NCBI GenBank assembly: GCA_019775845.1 | Contig: JADQAV010000008.1 | Span: 124,001-188,000 of the forward strand | DNA length: 64,000 bases | Source of the DNA: Myrmaecium sp. VS I D KN 1 | Taxonomy: Eukaryota > Ascomycota > Dothideomycetes > Valsariales > Valsariaceae | Reading direction: 5' to 3' | Shown: positions 22,566-32,089 of the stretch, piece by piece | Layout of the letters: each line of letters opens with the position of its first letter | Position numbering within the stretch: the first letter of the stretch is position 1 | Notes under the pieces: generated by a model | Told to the model about the DNA's origin: nothing | What the model saw: the letters and a program-made list of their open reading frames with translations, nothing else | Database searches by the model: none | Made by a program: the position numbers and the translations under genes

Positions 22566-22871
22566 TTCGCCCAGCCACTTCTCAAAAGTCTGTTGCTGTT
22601 TTGATCCATGCTAACTTCAAGCAACACCACAGCAACTCTGCCTTTCCAGTGTAATGAAGAACACGAGGTAATGCGTTGCTAGCAAGTGAGTATTCCATCC
22701 CATTCAACTTCTGCATCTCATTGTTGTGCAACTTGTTCAGACTATCACTTCTGGATTTTTCGCTAACTTATCGTTCTGACCATCCAACTGTTTAGATTGA
22801 GAAACACGATGCACGGCAACGACGATGAAAAGTCCTTAGTAAGTACGAACATTAGGTTACTTCCCAAGTCA

Positions 22872-22942
22872 CCGTCGATGATGACCATCAAATCATTCCA
22901 TTTGATTTTCACTCCATGAAATTACAGGATTGTCTGAGACAT
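22872..22942 (+). ncRNA. C/D box snoRNA B
   Basis: Box C GATGATGA (22877-22884) and box D CTGA (22934-22937) with stem GTC/GAC. The guide region before box D is TGAAATTACAGGATTGT; I did not place its target. Confidence 0.65.
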
Positions 22943-23212
22943 CCTTCAAACCTTTCGTCCGAATCCTCTCACATGAAAGCTCGCTGGCTACCCTGAGAAA
23001 ACAGGTGAATTTGGCAATGGACGCCCTTTTACGTCGCTACTTCACCATGCCTCGCTTCAGACTGAGGTCATTCTAACCGCTTGGACTTGAACCATTTACC
23101 TTCCTCGGTACTTTAGTTCATTGCCAATGACGTTTCTGGCGCTACGTCAAAGGTATCTCGAACGCCATATATACCTTCTTATGTAAGTAATACGAATCCT
23201 TTCCCATACATG

Positions 23213-23276
23213 GATATGATGACAGTAGAATAAGTATGATCCGATCTTCGATGACAAATGCTTTATGTCTGATATC
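23213..23276 (+). ncRNA. C/D box snoRNA C, 18S guide (yeast snR54 / human SNORD59 type)
   Basis: Box C ATGATGA (23216-23222), C' GATGACA (23250) and box D CTGA (23269-23272) with stem GAT/ATC. CAAATGCTTT is complementary to the conserved 18S segment AAAGCAUUUG. Its last T is the fifth base before box D and faces the first A, the position methylated by snR54 in yeast and SNORD59 in human. It lies 25 nt after a GTAAGT donor. Confidence 0.7.
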
Positions 23277-23290
23277 TTCGTCAACCATCG

Positions 23291-23360
23291 TTGGCGATGA
23301 TGACAATACCACTCACGCTGAGCTTCGGCTGTGAAGTTAGATTCGGTGGTCTGAGCCACT
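23291..23360 (+). ncRNA. C/D box snoRNA D
   Basis: Box C GATGATGA (23296-23303), D' CTGA (23318-23321) and D CTGA (23351-23354), closed by GGC/GCC. It lies 15 nt after snoRNA C, probably in the same intron. Two possible guides; targets not placed. Confidence 0.7.
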
Positions 23361-23503
23361 ATCCCACCTACTGAATACTCCCGCTCAAAGCATCTGGCTG
23401 CTGGCAGCTGATGACATGGACCGAGAACAGTTCCGCCTTTCAAAAGGATGAGAACGCCACCAGCAAATGTAAGTCAGATCTACTTCTTCACACACCCATC
23501 ACC

Positions 23504-23592
23504 GTCAGCAATGATGCAAAACCAAGACATACGGCCAGAAGGCCATGATGACTTTAAAAAATCAAAAGCGTGTATTATCTCTACTGAGCTAC
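23504..23592 (+). ncRNA. C/D box snoRNA E
   Basis: A box C variant ATGATGC (23511-23517), internal C' ATGATGA (23545-23551) and D CTGA (23584-23587) with stem AGC/GCT. It lies 30 nt after donor GTAAGT (23469). Confidence 0.6.
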
Positions 23593-24107
23593 TTCGCACT
23601 GCAACGCTTCTGTTATTCCGAATTCATTGTGTGGGCTCTGCTGATATTCATATACTCAGGTAAGCGAAACGGTTCAAACGGACAGAGCAGTCATAACTGC
23701 CTCTCCAACTCTCGTCGGTCATCGATAAACATCGTCATGGGACTGTAATCGAGGTCCACGACGTCTCGACTCGGAAACTTGCAATTAATGCTTCGGTCAC
23801 AATGGGATACCTAATGCACTCAGCTTTTTGGATCATTTCTAACAGATAAGTCTACCCCCATTCAATTTTCTTCATTTTAGCATGATGAACAAACATTCTT
23901 CTCCTGGTTCCGAGGTTCTCCCTTGACGTCAAATGCCTGCCTGAACCCCAATCTTAATTCATGGCTGCTTGGTTACCTTATGAAACTTGAGGCTGATATA
24001 TCGCAAACAGCATTCGAGGACTTCATCAGATCATTGTTCAAACAAGGTGGCGGTAAATACCACCATGGTATATCAGGTATGTACAAGCTCGAGTCATTCA
24101 GCACAAA

Positions 24108-24190
24108 CTGGCGATGATGAACCAAACGAACAGATACAGTTGAGTCGTTTTACGATGACAAAAACTTTAAAAGAGTATGTTCTGAGCCAC
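24108..24190 (+). ncRNA. C/D box snoRNA F
   Basis: Box C GATGATGA (24113-24120), C' GATGACA (24153) and D CTGA (24182-24185) with stem GGC/GCC, following donor GTATGT (24077). Confidence 0.7.
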
Positions 24191-24383
24191 TTCTTCCCTT
24201 GATCACTCCAATTTCATCTTTCTGTTCTCCTGCTAAAGCTAATTGTCTTCAGGAATGTAGAATTTCAAACCACGGTGTTGGCGTTTCTCCTACTGGTCAT
24301 TCAGGTATGTACGTTCGTTTGCTTAGCTGTTTCCACTACACATCTCTAAAGGTACGTCACTCTCCTCTTCTTTCCACATATTA

Positions 24384-24523
24384 CCGGCAATGATGCATCT
24401 TACGTACCAATTTGACCAAACTCATCGGCACCGTTGGAGAACATAATGCGCAGGGAGGGTGGTGGGCTGCATTATGTTCCTACACGCAATGTCGACACAA
24501 TATGCTATTCTCCTCTGAGCCGC
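24384..24523 (+). ncRNA. Long C/D box RNA G with internal hairpin
   Basis: Box C ATGATGC (24390-24396) and D CTGA (24515-24518) are closed by GGC/GCC. The 140-nt body holds a perfect 11-bp stem, GAACATAATGC (24439-24449) with GCATTATGTTC (24469-24479), around a G-rich loop. Insertions of this kind occur in U14-like and other specialised C/D RNAs. I cannot assign it to a known family. Confidence 0.6.
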
Positions 24524-24747
24524 TTCAAACACAAGCAACATCTCTTTATGTTTCTTGTTCATCGGACAGTTGCTGACTTGGGACATACTCTACAGATACC
24601 GCAAAAGAAATCCCGTCGTCTTGTTGGCGTCTGATTTTTCGTTCAGATCTATCATAGCTTACCTACGTCGGTGTCGCCCGAGTCGAACTGATCTTTCATA
24701 GACGACCGTTTGTAAGTCTGATCTACATCTGTCTTCCTCCTATATGT

Positions 24748-24901
24748 AGCGGCGATGATGACTGCTTTTTTTAATCGTTTCAATCACCTTCTCTCTGAAG
24801 CAACGGGCTTCGTCTCGTGGGGTCATGGAGGTTTCTCAAAACCCCGCCTACTGGGACGAAGTCTGACCTGTTGAATCATAATGCTAATCTTCTCTGAGCC
24901 C
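24748..24901 (+). ncRNA. Long C/D box RNA H with internal hairpin
   Basis: Box C GATGATGA (24754-24761), an inner CTGA (24795-24798) and final D CTGA (24894-24897), closed by GGC/GCC. An internal stem pairs CTTCGTC (24808-24814) with GACGAAG (24855-24861). Size and plan match RNA G. It lies 35 nt after donor GTAAGT (24712). Confidence 0.55.
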
Positions 24902-25209
24902 ATCTCTTCGTTGATTTGCGCTAAAGTTTTATGCCACTGTTCAAAGCTAACTTCCGCGAGGCAGGTAATATGGTGGAGAAAAGGCCATGAATTTGGGATC
25001 GGTGGTAAATGGAGTGCGCGTATTTAAATGCTAGATGTCAGGAAAGCTTACAGATTCACTCGTTCCAAACTCTGATCAAGTTGTATCAAGTCGACAATAT
25101 GTCGATTGCTTTTTGCTCTTTCACGTCTTTGTGCGTCTCAGTCTTGTTGGACGATATGTTCATGTTTTGCACTCTCTGATTTCTCTAGCAACTATCCGTT
25201 GATTGAGAC

Positions 25210-26055
25210 ATGGCTGGCTTAAAGTTCAGCTTCCCTGTTGATGGCAAGGGAAATCGGCTGACTCAGAGCTATTGCCTACAATACCGGCATAAGCTGCCCA
25301 TGCAACTCCTCCATTGCAAAGTCCTCCTGTTCCGAAAGCAGACCCATATGCTGATACGCTATGGAACGATAAACGGCGCGGCCCGACAACAGTCCTTGAT
25401 TTCAACTACCTCTCTATTCTTGCCTTCAGGTCGTTGGGTCAGACATATACTTGCTTCTCTCGGTGCAAGGCAGCGGCAGAACATAGCCATTACACACATA
25501 CAAGTCGGCATGGAAGCTAGCCATCACATCGGCCACGATCCGCACCACAAACAGCCGAGTTCAGGGCGCATATTCGAGAAACTACCTACATCCAGTCGGA
25601 CAAGCTCCGGTCGAACCTCTCCACATAGCGCTCATCGGCAACGAACCAAAGGGATGTCGATGTCTTGAGATACGCGATCGCAATAACTCAAGGAGCCCGA
25701 ATATATCACGAGCCTCAGGGACAGAATACCCGGTTTTTATCATCAGTTTGCTCCGGATCAAGCATGCCTTCTTCGAGGAAGATCCGTATTCTGCCCACTA
25801 CTGACCCTTCATTTGCGCATCATGATAGGCAATACTCTCCGTACGCTGGAGCCGACGCTGGTCTGGCAACCCCCTCCGTTCACAGGGTCAATTCCCAGCG
25901 TCTTCCGACCGCTGATGAAGGGGTTCGACACACCTCTCCGTGAAGGCCGACAATCATACCGTTTGCCTTTACCTACCGTCCGCAACCTGCGCTTGCCAAA
26001 GTCCTCACCAATCCAAATTCGGCTGGTCACTCGGGACGAAATCGCAGCATACTAA
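25210..26055 (+). CDS. Possible gene, unmodelled
   Basis: A frame opens at ATG 25210 (MAGLKFSFPVDGKGNRLTQS) and runs to 25668. Another coding-like piece in the same frame at 25813-26055 ends in PIQIRLVTRDEIAAY. A third, in a different frame at 25314-25520, reads VPKADPYADTLWNDKRRG. They cannot all be right. Introns may explain the changes (acceptor-like GCCTTCAG at about 25431), but I could not build a consistent model. Function unknown. Confidence 0.3.
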
Positions 26056-26416
26056 TGCTTCAATGATGAGCTGAGGAAGGGCTATCTACGCGCTTCCCCC
26101 ACCGTGACTCAGATCCTATTCCACTTGATCGGAATGGATTGGAGGCCTCGGGTGTTGAGGACTACGGGGAACTGAATCCAGGTTGCGCATCCTACTTTGC
26201 TTTGACGCTGCCGTCAGGTGCTCAAGAATATACAGGCAGAAATGTGTTTCAACGACCGGACTATCTGCTTTACAACGCAAATTGCGATACCCGATTGTAA
26301 GCATGTTATGAAAACGCAGGCTGGTTCCGTGGATCGTGGCACATTTTGAGCGGACGAGAGAAATCTTTACCCTGGATCATTAAAGATAACACGGCGGAAC
26401 AAGCCTACAGCATGGT

Positions 26417-26653
26417 CTAGTAGTCTGCGTAAGGCTCTAGGCTTCTCAGACTTAGGGGCAGCAAGCAGCAAGCTCCTGCCAACGACCATCCAACGGGATG
26501 GGCCTTCAACCAATCCCCTGTATTCCGTGGGCTGCTTAGGGGAGTCTTCGATCTGGCACTGACTGGTGGTGGGATGCTGGCTGGAATCTCCTCTAGATAC
26601 TCAGTCTCGTTTTCCCACAAGATCTGCCCCGGATCAACAGAAACGCGATCCAT
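26417..26653 (-). CDS. Hypothetical ORF
   Basis: An ATG-started frame of 78 residues (MDRVSVDPGQILWENETEYL, later NTGDWLKAHPVGWSLAGACC) has plausible protein composition. The opposite strand is also open across it, so this is weak evidence. No family or neighbour context. Confidence 0.25.
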   Translation of the reverse strand: MDRVSVDPGQILWENETEYLEEIPASIPPPVSARSKTPLSSPRNTGDWLKAHPVGWSLAGACCLLPLSLRSLEPYADY

Positions 26654-27277
26654 CAGGTGTCGCTGCTAGCCTTCCTTTATCCCAGATCAAGACAGCTACT
26701 CGACCGCCTGCAGTCTTCCTTCCTCGCATCCTACGGTTGCTTGAGGTTATTCTCACAGACGCATGCCTTCCAGTCCAATGGCAAGTGGGGAATATTACAG
26801 GCTTGGGACGGCATCCTCGTTGATGTTCAATTTAGGCTGTTTGCGACGGACTGGCCGTACGATATACAGGAAGGGGTAGTTTTGTCGCTGGAAGCATGCG
26901 CGCTCGGAGCAGACATGACATGTTTTCAGTGGAGCGGGGTAAGAGCCTAAGGTATCTAGGGACTGATAGATGTGTGAATGCAATGCTCCGCTGCTTGACA
27001 TTCGTAGGGTTGCTGAGATAGCTCAGTCTGCTTTTTCAAACTTGTTTGGCATACACAACCTAGCAGACGTGTTGTTCAAGGGAGAGTTTGGTGGAGCACG
27101 CAAACAGAGGGATAAATTCTTAAACATCGTCAAGCCTTTATCATACTCTAGCTTACGGCGGAATCCCATACGTTAGCACGATATATATAATCTTGTTTAA
27201 GAACTTCACGGACACTTTTCGATCTCTGCCGCGGGGACCTTCGTATAAAAAAAGCTCCTGCAGTTGTTTCAACACTT

Positions 27278-27544
27278 CTACCACTCCTTTATTTGCGTTC
27301 CGGCGAACGCCTCCCTCTCGGGAATATGCTTACTGACCCCACAAAATATATGAGATCGCACCATGGGTTCTAGAGCAGATCCGAGCAGAGCTCTGAGTGG
27401 ATGAAGAATATCAGGTGTATATCTGGATATCACTCCCTGTCTTCTAGTTGACGGCCAAACAAACAGAGTGGTCCGCTTGATCCACCAAACCCAGTGTGAA
27501 GTCTCGCTCGAGTGCGCTCCTGCACTCTGGATCCATCGCCGCAT
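27278..27544 (-). CDS. Hypothetical ORF
   Basis: An ATG-started frame of 88 residues (ETSHWVWWIKRTTLFVWPST in the middle) ends FAGTQIKEW. Composition is protein-like and Trp-rich. No motif recognised; it may be a gene fragment. Confidence 0.25.
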   Translation of the reverse strand: MRRWIQSAGAHSSETSHWVWWIKRTTLFVWPSTRRQGVISRYTPDILHPLRALLGSALEPMVRSHIFCGVSKHIPEREAFAGTQIKEW

Positions 27545-27808
27545 AATCCACAGGATCCCATGTTGATCAACTTCATCGCACGCTCTTGAAGCGTATGATT
27601 GTTCGATCAGTCGGCTGTCCGCTCCCCCCCATTGTCAAACATTCCTTGTTCTCAGTCTCAACACCCGTGCTAGCCCTGCGAAATCGGTCGACTAAGAGAT
27701 AACGGTCGGTGAGCTAAGAGAGAAGTCCGTATCAGAAACGACGGGCAGAATGGTCAACGTACCCTTCAAGACAGCCAACCAGAATCTGCCAAAGGCCTCG
27801 CTCTTTTC

Positions 27809-28192
27809 CTAGGCGACGTTGTCCTCCTTGGTCGTGAGAAGCACGAAGCAAATCCTGCTCGGTTTAGAAGCGCCGATAATCTTCGCAATGCAGCCAGCTG
27901 CAGAAGGCATGACTCTTCCATCAACAGCATGCTCGTCGTCACTCCCGTTGAGGCGACTTCCACCGTACACCAGGCTCGCAGCCCAGTCACTAAGGGCGTC
28001 AATGGTGTCGATGATCTCAATCCTCCTTGAATAACGGATGACGGTCGACGAAGCCTTACGCGTGAACATCATAGACGCAGTCCAAGCCTTCCTGGATGAG
28101 GCTTTTGGCTTTCTCATACGCCTACAGGGATCGTCTTCTGCGGCACGCAGCACGACGGTGCCCATGGCGGCAGTGAATAGCCTGGTTGACAT
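27809..28192 (-). CDS. Hypothetical ORF
   Basis: An ATG-started frame of 127 residues has a basic first half (RRMRKPKASSRKAWTASMMF) and a more globular second half (IEIIDTIDALSDWAASLVYG). The plus strand is open over the same bases with equally plausible composition, so strand is uncertain. No family recognised. Confidence 0.3.
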   Translation of the reverse strand: MSTRLFTAAMGTVVLRAAEDDPCRRMRKPKASSRKAWTASMMFTRKASSTVIRYSRRIEIIDTIDALSDWAASLVYGGSRLNGSDDEHAVDGRVMPSAAGCIAKIIGASKPSRICFVLLTTKEDNVA

Positions 28193-28199
28193 GTTTGAC

Positions 28200-28935
28200 C
28201 AGTGGCTTGGAGAGCTTCGTTTATGCCGTGACGGAAAGGGCCTGAGGGATGGTTCTGTTAGGTGTGCAAATAGAGGCAGCGGCGTTGGTTGTTCGCGTCG
28301 TGTTGTCGCAGCAGCTTCAGTGCGGTTGGGAGCGAGTGTTGGAGGTAAGAGGAATGAGGCGTGCCGCTAGTGATTCTTTAAGGACTAAGAACGAAACGAT
28401 ATATGCAGTATAAGTTCTTGAATAGATAGAAAACTTCGATCTCGTCTTGAATATATAAAGCTGGAAAGAGACCAATTAATCCCGACCATAAGTGAATCGG
28501 AAAGTGTCCCTCTTCGAGAGACGACTGGCTACATATTCGGAGAAGCGGAAAGAAAGCAAATCAAATCAAGACCGTATTGAGTTCTTAAGAGAATACTGCT
28601 AATTGTACACTAGGAGAGAACCAGAATAGGCTTAGAAGTTCAAACCAGCCTTTCGAAACTATGATACCACATACTCGGGGCCAGTACTCCTCTGCTCCAC
28701 TCAAATAACCTCGAACTAAGCAACTTCGTTCATCGGGCGGCTCCTACAGCGCTTTTTGTCGGTGCCCACAATCCCGTATACTCTCGAGCCTTTATATTAT
28801 AACACAACCCCATCCCTGCTTGGGATATATCGTGATGATCGTTCCTCGAAGAACTCTGGCGCACATCTCCTGCTCGGATCTCTCTTGCTTTGATCCCCAG
28901 TAGACGTCTCCTTGATAGGTAATAAAGCCCACCAA
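28200..28935. other. No supported gene
   Basis: AT-rich spacer downstream of the SET gene; only short frames. Confidence 0.5.
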
Positions 28936-28937
28936 GC

Positions 28938-29753
28938 TCACTCTTCCCAACACCTCTCCCCAATGATGCTCTTCAACCTATCCTCCCACCTCCGAAGTGG
29001 AACCTCAAGCGGCGTCCCCTCATTCGCATCCGCCCACACCTCAACCGCGCGGACCAGCTTCTCATCCGTAAACCCCAGCTGCCTCACCAGTCTCAACCTG
29101 ACATACGCCAACCGCCAATACTCCCCGTCAACATACCCAGAGGACCCCATCTCCTCCATCCTCCCCACCACTCTCCCAAGCGCAACCCTCTTCCGATCCG
29201 CCAGGCGCGTATCCCCCACACAGCCCACACACCCACACTCAAACCCCCACCCACTCTCCAGCGCCCTTCTGCGCACGGCGGCAGGCCCCCACGACATCTG
29301 AATCCCAAAATACTCAATCAGCACCTCCTCGCCCTCACGCAAGTTTCTCATAACCCTCAGCCGCGCCACACCCGTCCGATCAATCGTCACCAACGCATTC
29401 GGGACGCACGAATGATTCGCCCGGCTCAGGTCGACGTACACCACGTCCAGCGTCACGCCCTGGCGGTCGTCGGTCTCGAAGGCGTTGCGCTGCAGCCGCT
29501 GGAGGTCGGAGCCGCCTTTGAGGGTGCGGTATGTCGCGTGTTGGGCCGGGGTGAGGGTGGCGGCGAGGAGCTCGGCGAGGACGGCGGCGTGCGGGCGGGC
29601 GTCGTTGCGGTAGAGGTGCACGGGCAGCTGAAAGAGAGGGTCCTCGCGCAGGATGATTGTCCCGGCGGGAAGGGCGCGGGTGGTGAACATGCCCAGCCCA
29701 GCGCCCGGGATGGCGGACGGGCGGATGGTGTAGAGGGGGATGGGGGTGGTCAT
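28938..29753 (-). CDS. SET-domain protein (SMYD-like)
   Basis: A complete single-exon gene of 271 residues starts at ATG 29753. The SET domain begins at about residue 8. Its first block is PGAGLGMFTTRALPAGTIIL (the GxG-type cofactor loop). The core signature is LSRANHSCVPNA at about residues 108-119, equivalent to NHSCxPN, and the second half of the pseudoknot is LREGEEVLIEYFG with the catalytic Tyr. A Cys-rich post-SET segment, FECGCVGCV, follows. The family transfers methyl groups from S-adenosylmethionine to lysines. In fungi many such short SET proteins have no known substrate. All key residues are present and the frame is intact, so it looks functional. Codons are strongly GC-ending, unlike the surrounding debris. 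The first 8 residues contain no signal peptide. I do not assign a gene name. Confidence 0.93.
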   Translation of the reverse strand: MTTPIPLYTIRPSAIPGAGLGMFTTRALPAGTIILREDPLFQLPVHLYRNDARPHAAVLAELLAATLTPAQHATYRTLKGGSDLQRLQRNAFETDDRQGVTLDVVYVDLSRANHSCVPNALVTIDRTGVARLRVMRNLREGEEVLIEYFGIQMSWGPAAVRRRALESGWGFECGCVGCVGDTRLADRKRVALGRVVGRMEEMGSSGYVDGEYWRLAYVRLRLVRQLGFTDEKLVRAVEVWADANEGTPLEVPLRRWEDRLKSIIGERCWEE

Positions 29754-29759
29754 TGTTGG

Positions 29760-30670
29760 TGTTGACCGTGGTGATGGACGGATGAGGCGGGGACGGCGGT
29801 GATGATGGCGGTGATGATGGCGTTAATGATGGTGGTGATGGCGACGGCGGATGTGTGACTGGACGAGTGTGTGCGTAGACGGCGACGGCTTGCAGAAACG
29901 TGTCTGACGGTGGCTTCTAGCTCTGTATATCAGTAGATGTCGAACGTGACGGATGAGAAGGCTGCGTACGCTGCTAGGCTAATCGTCTCGGCGTCAGAAG
30001 AAGAATGTGATGATGTCGTCGTGCTCGCTGTACTTGCCGGTGTTGTGGAGGAGGGAATGGAGCGAGGGAGGCGAAGACTGAGGTACAAATTGTCAACGTG
30101 AAATGAAGCCGAAAGTGACAAACATGACCTGGAGACGACTTCGCACGTGAGTAGTGCAATTTCCCCGATTTCAATGCTTGATTTCGTCTACAAGTGTGGG
30201 CATGCCGTCATGCCTGAGGCCGAAACAGAGGGATGCTTGGTGATTGTTACTCTGGTCCTTCCGAAGAGAAGCTTTAGGCGTCTGATGTAGGAACGACTGC
30301 ATGCTAACGATGAAGGAGTATCACGGAAATGTAGTATCGAATCACCTCCGCAGATTGCTCTGCTCTTGCACCCCAAAATTCTTATAATACAAGCATCCTC
30401 CTGGCCATGCCTAGTACTTATGCCTAGTACTTAACAGTAGATAGAAGTAATGGCTCACATTCACATATTTCGTTTCAAGATCTCGTCCCTGATAGCCTGC
30501 CCTTCCCTCCCATCTATTGCACAATACTTACATGCCGCAGTAGACGGCACAGCCCCTGCACGTTTCGAACCTGCAGTATACTGCCTAATAGCCCATCCAT
30601 TCTAACCAATCAGAGCTCCTTCCCTTTTGCTTCATTCACTCGCCGTCTACCAGGCATTCGACTCGGCTGG
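29760..30670. other. Upstream region of the SET gene; no gene seen
   Basis: The first 100 bp upstream of the SET start contain an imperfect GGTGATGATGG-type trinucleotide-rich stretch (29770-29850). The rest is ordinary spacer. Confidence 0.5.
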
Positions 30671-30690
30671 CCCGTGCCCCTTTGGCCCCT

Positions 30691-30699
30691 CTATATAAG
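30691..30699 (+). promoter_or_regulatory. TATA box of the 30.7-32.1 kb transcript
   Basis: CTATATAAG is followed about 20 nt later by a CT-rich initiator region (CTTCTCTCTCTCTTTCCTTCC), a strong-promoter layout. Confidence 0.55.
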
Positions 30700-30974
30700 C
30701 CCGTCCTTCTTCAGCTTCTCTCTCTCTTTCCTTCCTCATCACGACAAGCTGAGTCTCCCCTCGAAGATCTCGTACTTCTCTTCCTCTGCTCACGTCTTCT
30801 CTGCAGTCTCCTTGTCCCTTGCTTCCATTCCCACCAGGTCAAGTCATCTCTTGTCTACTACTTCTTCATCCATTTGCTCACCCATGACAGGCTCTTGCCG
30901 AGGAGATCTTCAACCAACTACTAAGGCTAAGTCGTCACCTCTTCTTGTTCCAATCTAGCTGCTGACTTATTCTG

Positions 30975-31067
30975 CCAAGGGGGTGCCTCTTCCTCACCTC
31001 CAACAAACAAAAGCCGGGGAATTTTTGGAAACTTTTCAGGTCGTGGGTCACTGCCTTGAGCATATCC
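30975..31067 (+). ncRNA. Structured exon repeat, copy 1
   Basis: Closing arms CAAGG/CCTTG, hairpin GGTG-CCTCTTCCT-CACC and the central GGGGAATTTTTGGAA. Confidence 0.5.
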
Positions 31068-31264
31068 CGACTTACCATCTTCTTTTACTCTCTCAATTTT
31101 CATGGGCATCAGCTCTACTGCCTACAACAGGCAAAGCTAAGTCTACCCTTCCACCTTCCTCACATCAACCGCTGACTTCCTCCAGACTCCATCCTCATCT
31201 CCCCAGATCTCCAAAGCTAAGTACCCGAACTGCCACTGCGAGATCTCCCACTGACTCCCTCCAG

Positions 31265-31361
31265 CTTCTTTCTTTCGGGTGCTTCTTCCACACCCATTAC
31301 AAACCCAGGGGAATTTTTTGTTTATCATACTGCTTCGGATCCCTGCTTCTTGCATATCTCC
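31265..31361 (+). ncRNA. Structured exon repeat, copy 2 (diverged)
   Basis: Keeps the central GGGGAATTTTTTG and the end CCTGCTTCTTGCATATC; the first hairpin is diverged. Confidence 0.4.
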
Positions 31362-31669
31362 AGCTACCTTCTTTTTCACTTTTGCATTTCGCTTCGCGGT
31401 AGTCCTCGGCCGATAGGCCTTCAAGCTAAGTCTTCCCTTTCCTTCCTTCCTCCCTTTACACCAGGTAAACTGCTAACCACTTCCAGACTCTTCCACCCTC
31501 GCTCGAAGATCTGATCTGAATTGAATCTCACCATCCCTTCCATCCTCTGCAGTCACTAACTCCTCCCCAGCCTCCCCTCCCATTCTCGCTCAACCATCTA
31601 ACCAAAGCTAGGTCCACCCTCCTCTTCTTTTTTTTACAAGAATAAACGCTAACTCCTCCCACCCTCCAG

Positions 31670-31779
31670 CAAGGGGTGCATCTCCCTCACCCGACTTGCA
31701 CGGAGCAGATCCTCTCACCACCCTAAGGGGAATTTTTGGAACCTTTCTCATGTCGTTGGGTCGCTGCTTGCATATCCAT
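31670..31779 (+). ncRNA. Structured exon repeat, copy 3
   Basis: Follows acceptor CACCCTCCAG. Closing arms GCAAG/CTTGC, hairpin GGTG-CATCTCCCT-CACC, ACCC/GGGT arms around GGGGAATTTTTGGAA. Confidence 0.55.
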
Positions 31780-31975
31780 GACACTCCGGCAAAAAACAAG
31801 ATCTTTTTCAATCTCTTTCAATCCAATCTAAGTCCCCTCACCTCCGCCATACCTGACAGGGCCTAACTAACCGCCCCAGTCTTCCACACCTCACCCAATT
31901 AGGAAGCAAAAGCTAAGCCTCCCCCTCTATCATCATCTCTTCCAAAGATCAAGAGCTAACTCCCTTCACCCTCCA

Positions 31976-32089
31976 GCAAGCGGTGCATCTCCCTCACCTG
32001 ATTTGTATTGGAGAAGAAACTTTTACCAACCCTAAGGGAAATCTTTGGAATATAAAGTCTTTGGGTCACTGCTTGCACATCCGGGACAC
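31976..32089 (+). ncRNA. Structured exon repeat, copy 4
   Basis: Follows acceptor CACCCTCCAG. Closing arms GCAAGC/GCTTGC, hairpin GGTG-CATCTCCCT-CACC, central AAGGGAAATCTTTGGAA. Confidence 0.55.

Larger units (their letters stand above)
22200..24990 (+). ncRNA. Host transcript of a C/D snoRNA cluster
   Basis: Eight C/D box units lie on the plus strand, most a few tens of bases downstream of canonical donors: GTAAGT at 23183, 23469 and 24712, GTATGT at 24077 and 24305. The exons between them have no conserved frame, so the host is probably a non-coding RNA whose job is to carry the snoRNAs, as is known for clustered snoRNAs in filamentous fungi. The snoRNAs guide 2'-O-methylation (some may act in processing) of rRNA in the nucleolus. 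A pyrimidine-rich stretch at 22.20-22.28 kb is a plausible leader. Start and end are approximate. Confidence 0.65.

Noticed and set aside
23060-23110. tRNA-like B box (GGTTCAAGTCC on the minus strand)
   Set aside because: No A box, no cloverleaf arms and no acceptor stem around it.
29412-29765. 117-codon plus-strand frame opposite the SET gene
   Set aside because: It is a shadow of the GC-rich SET coding frame.
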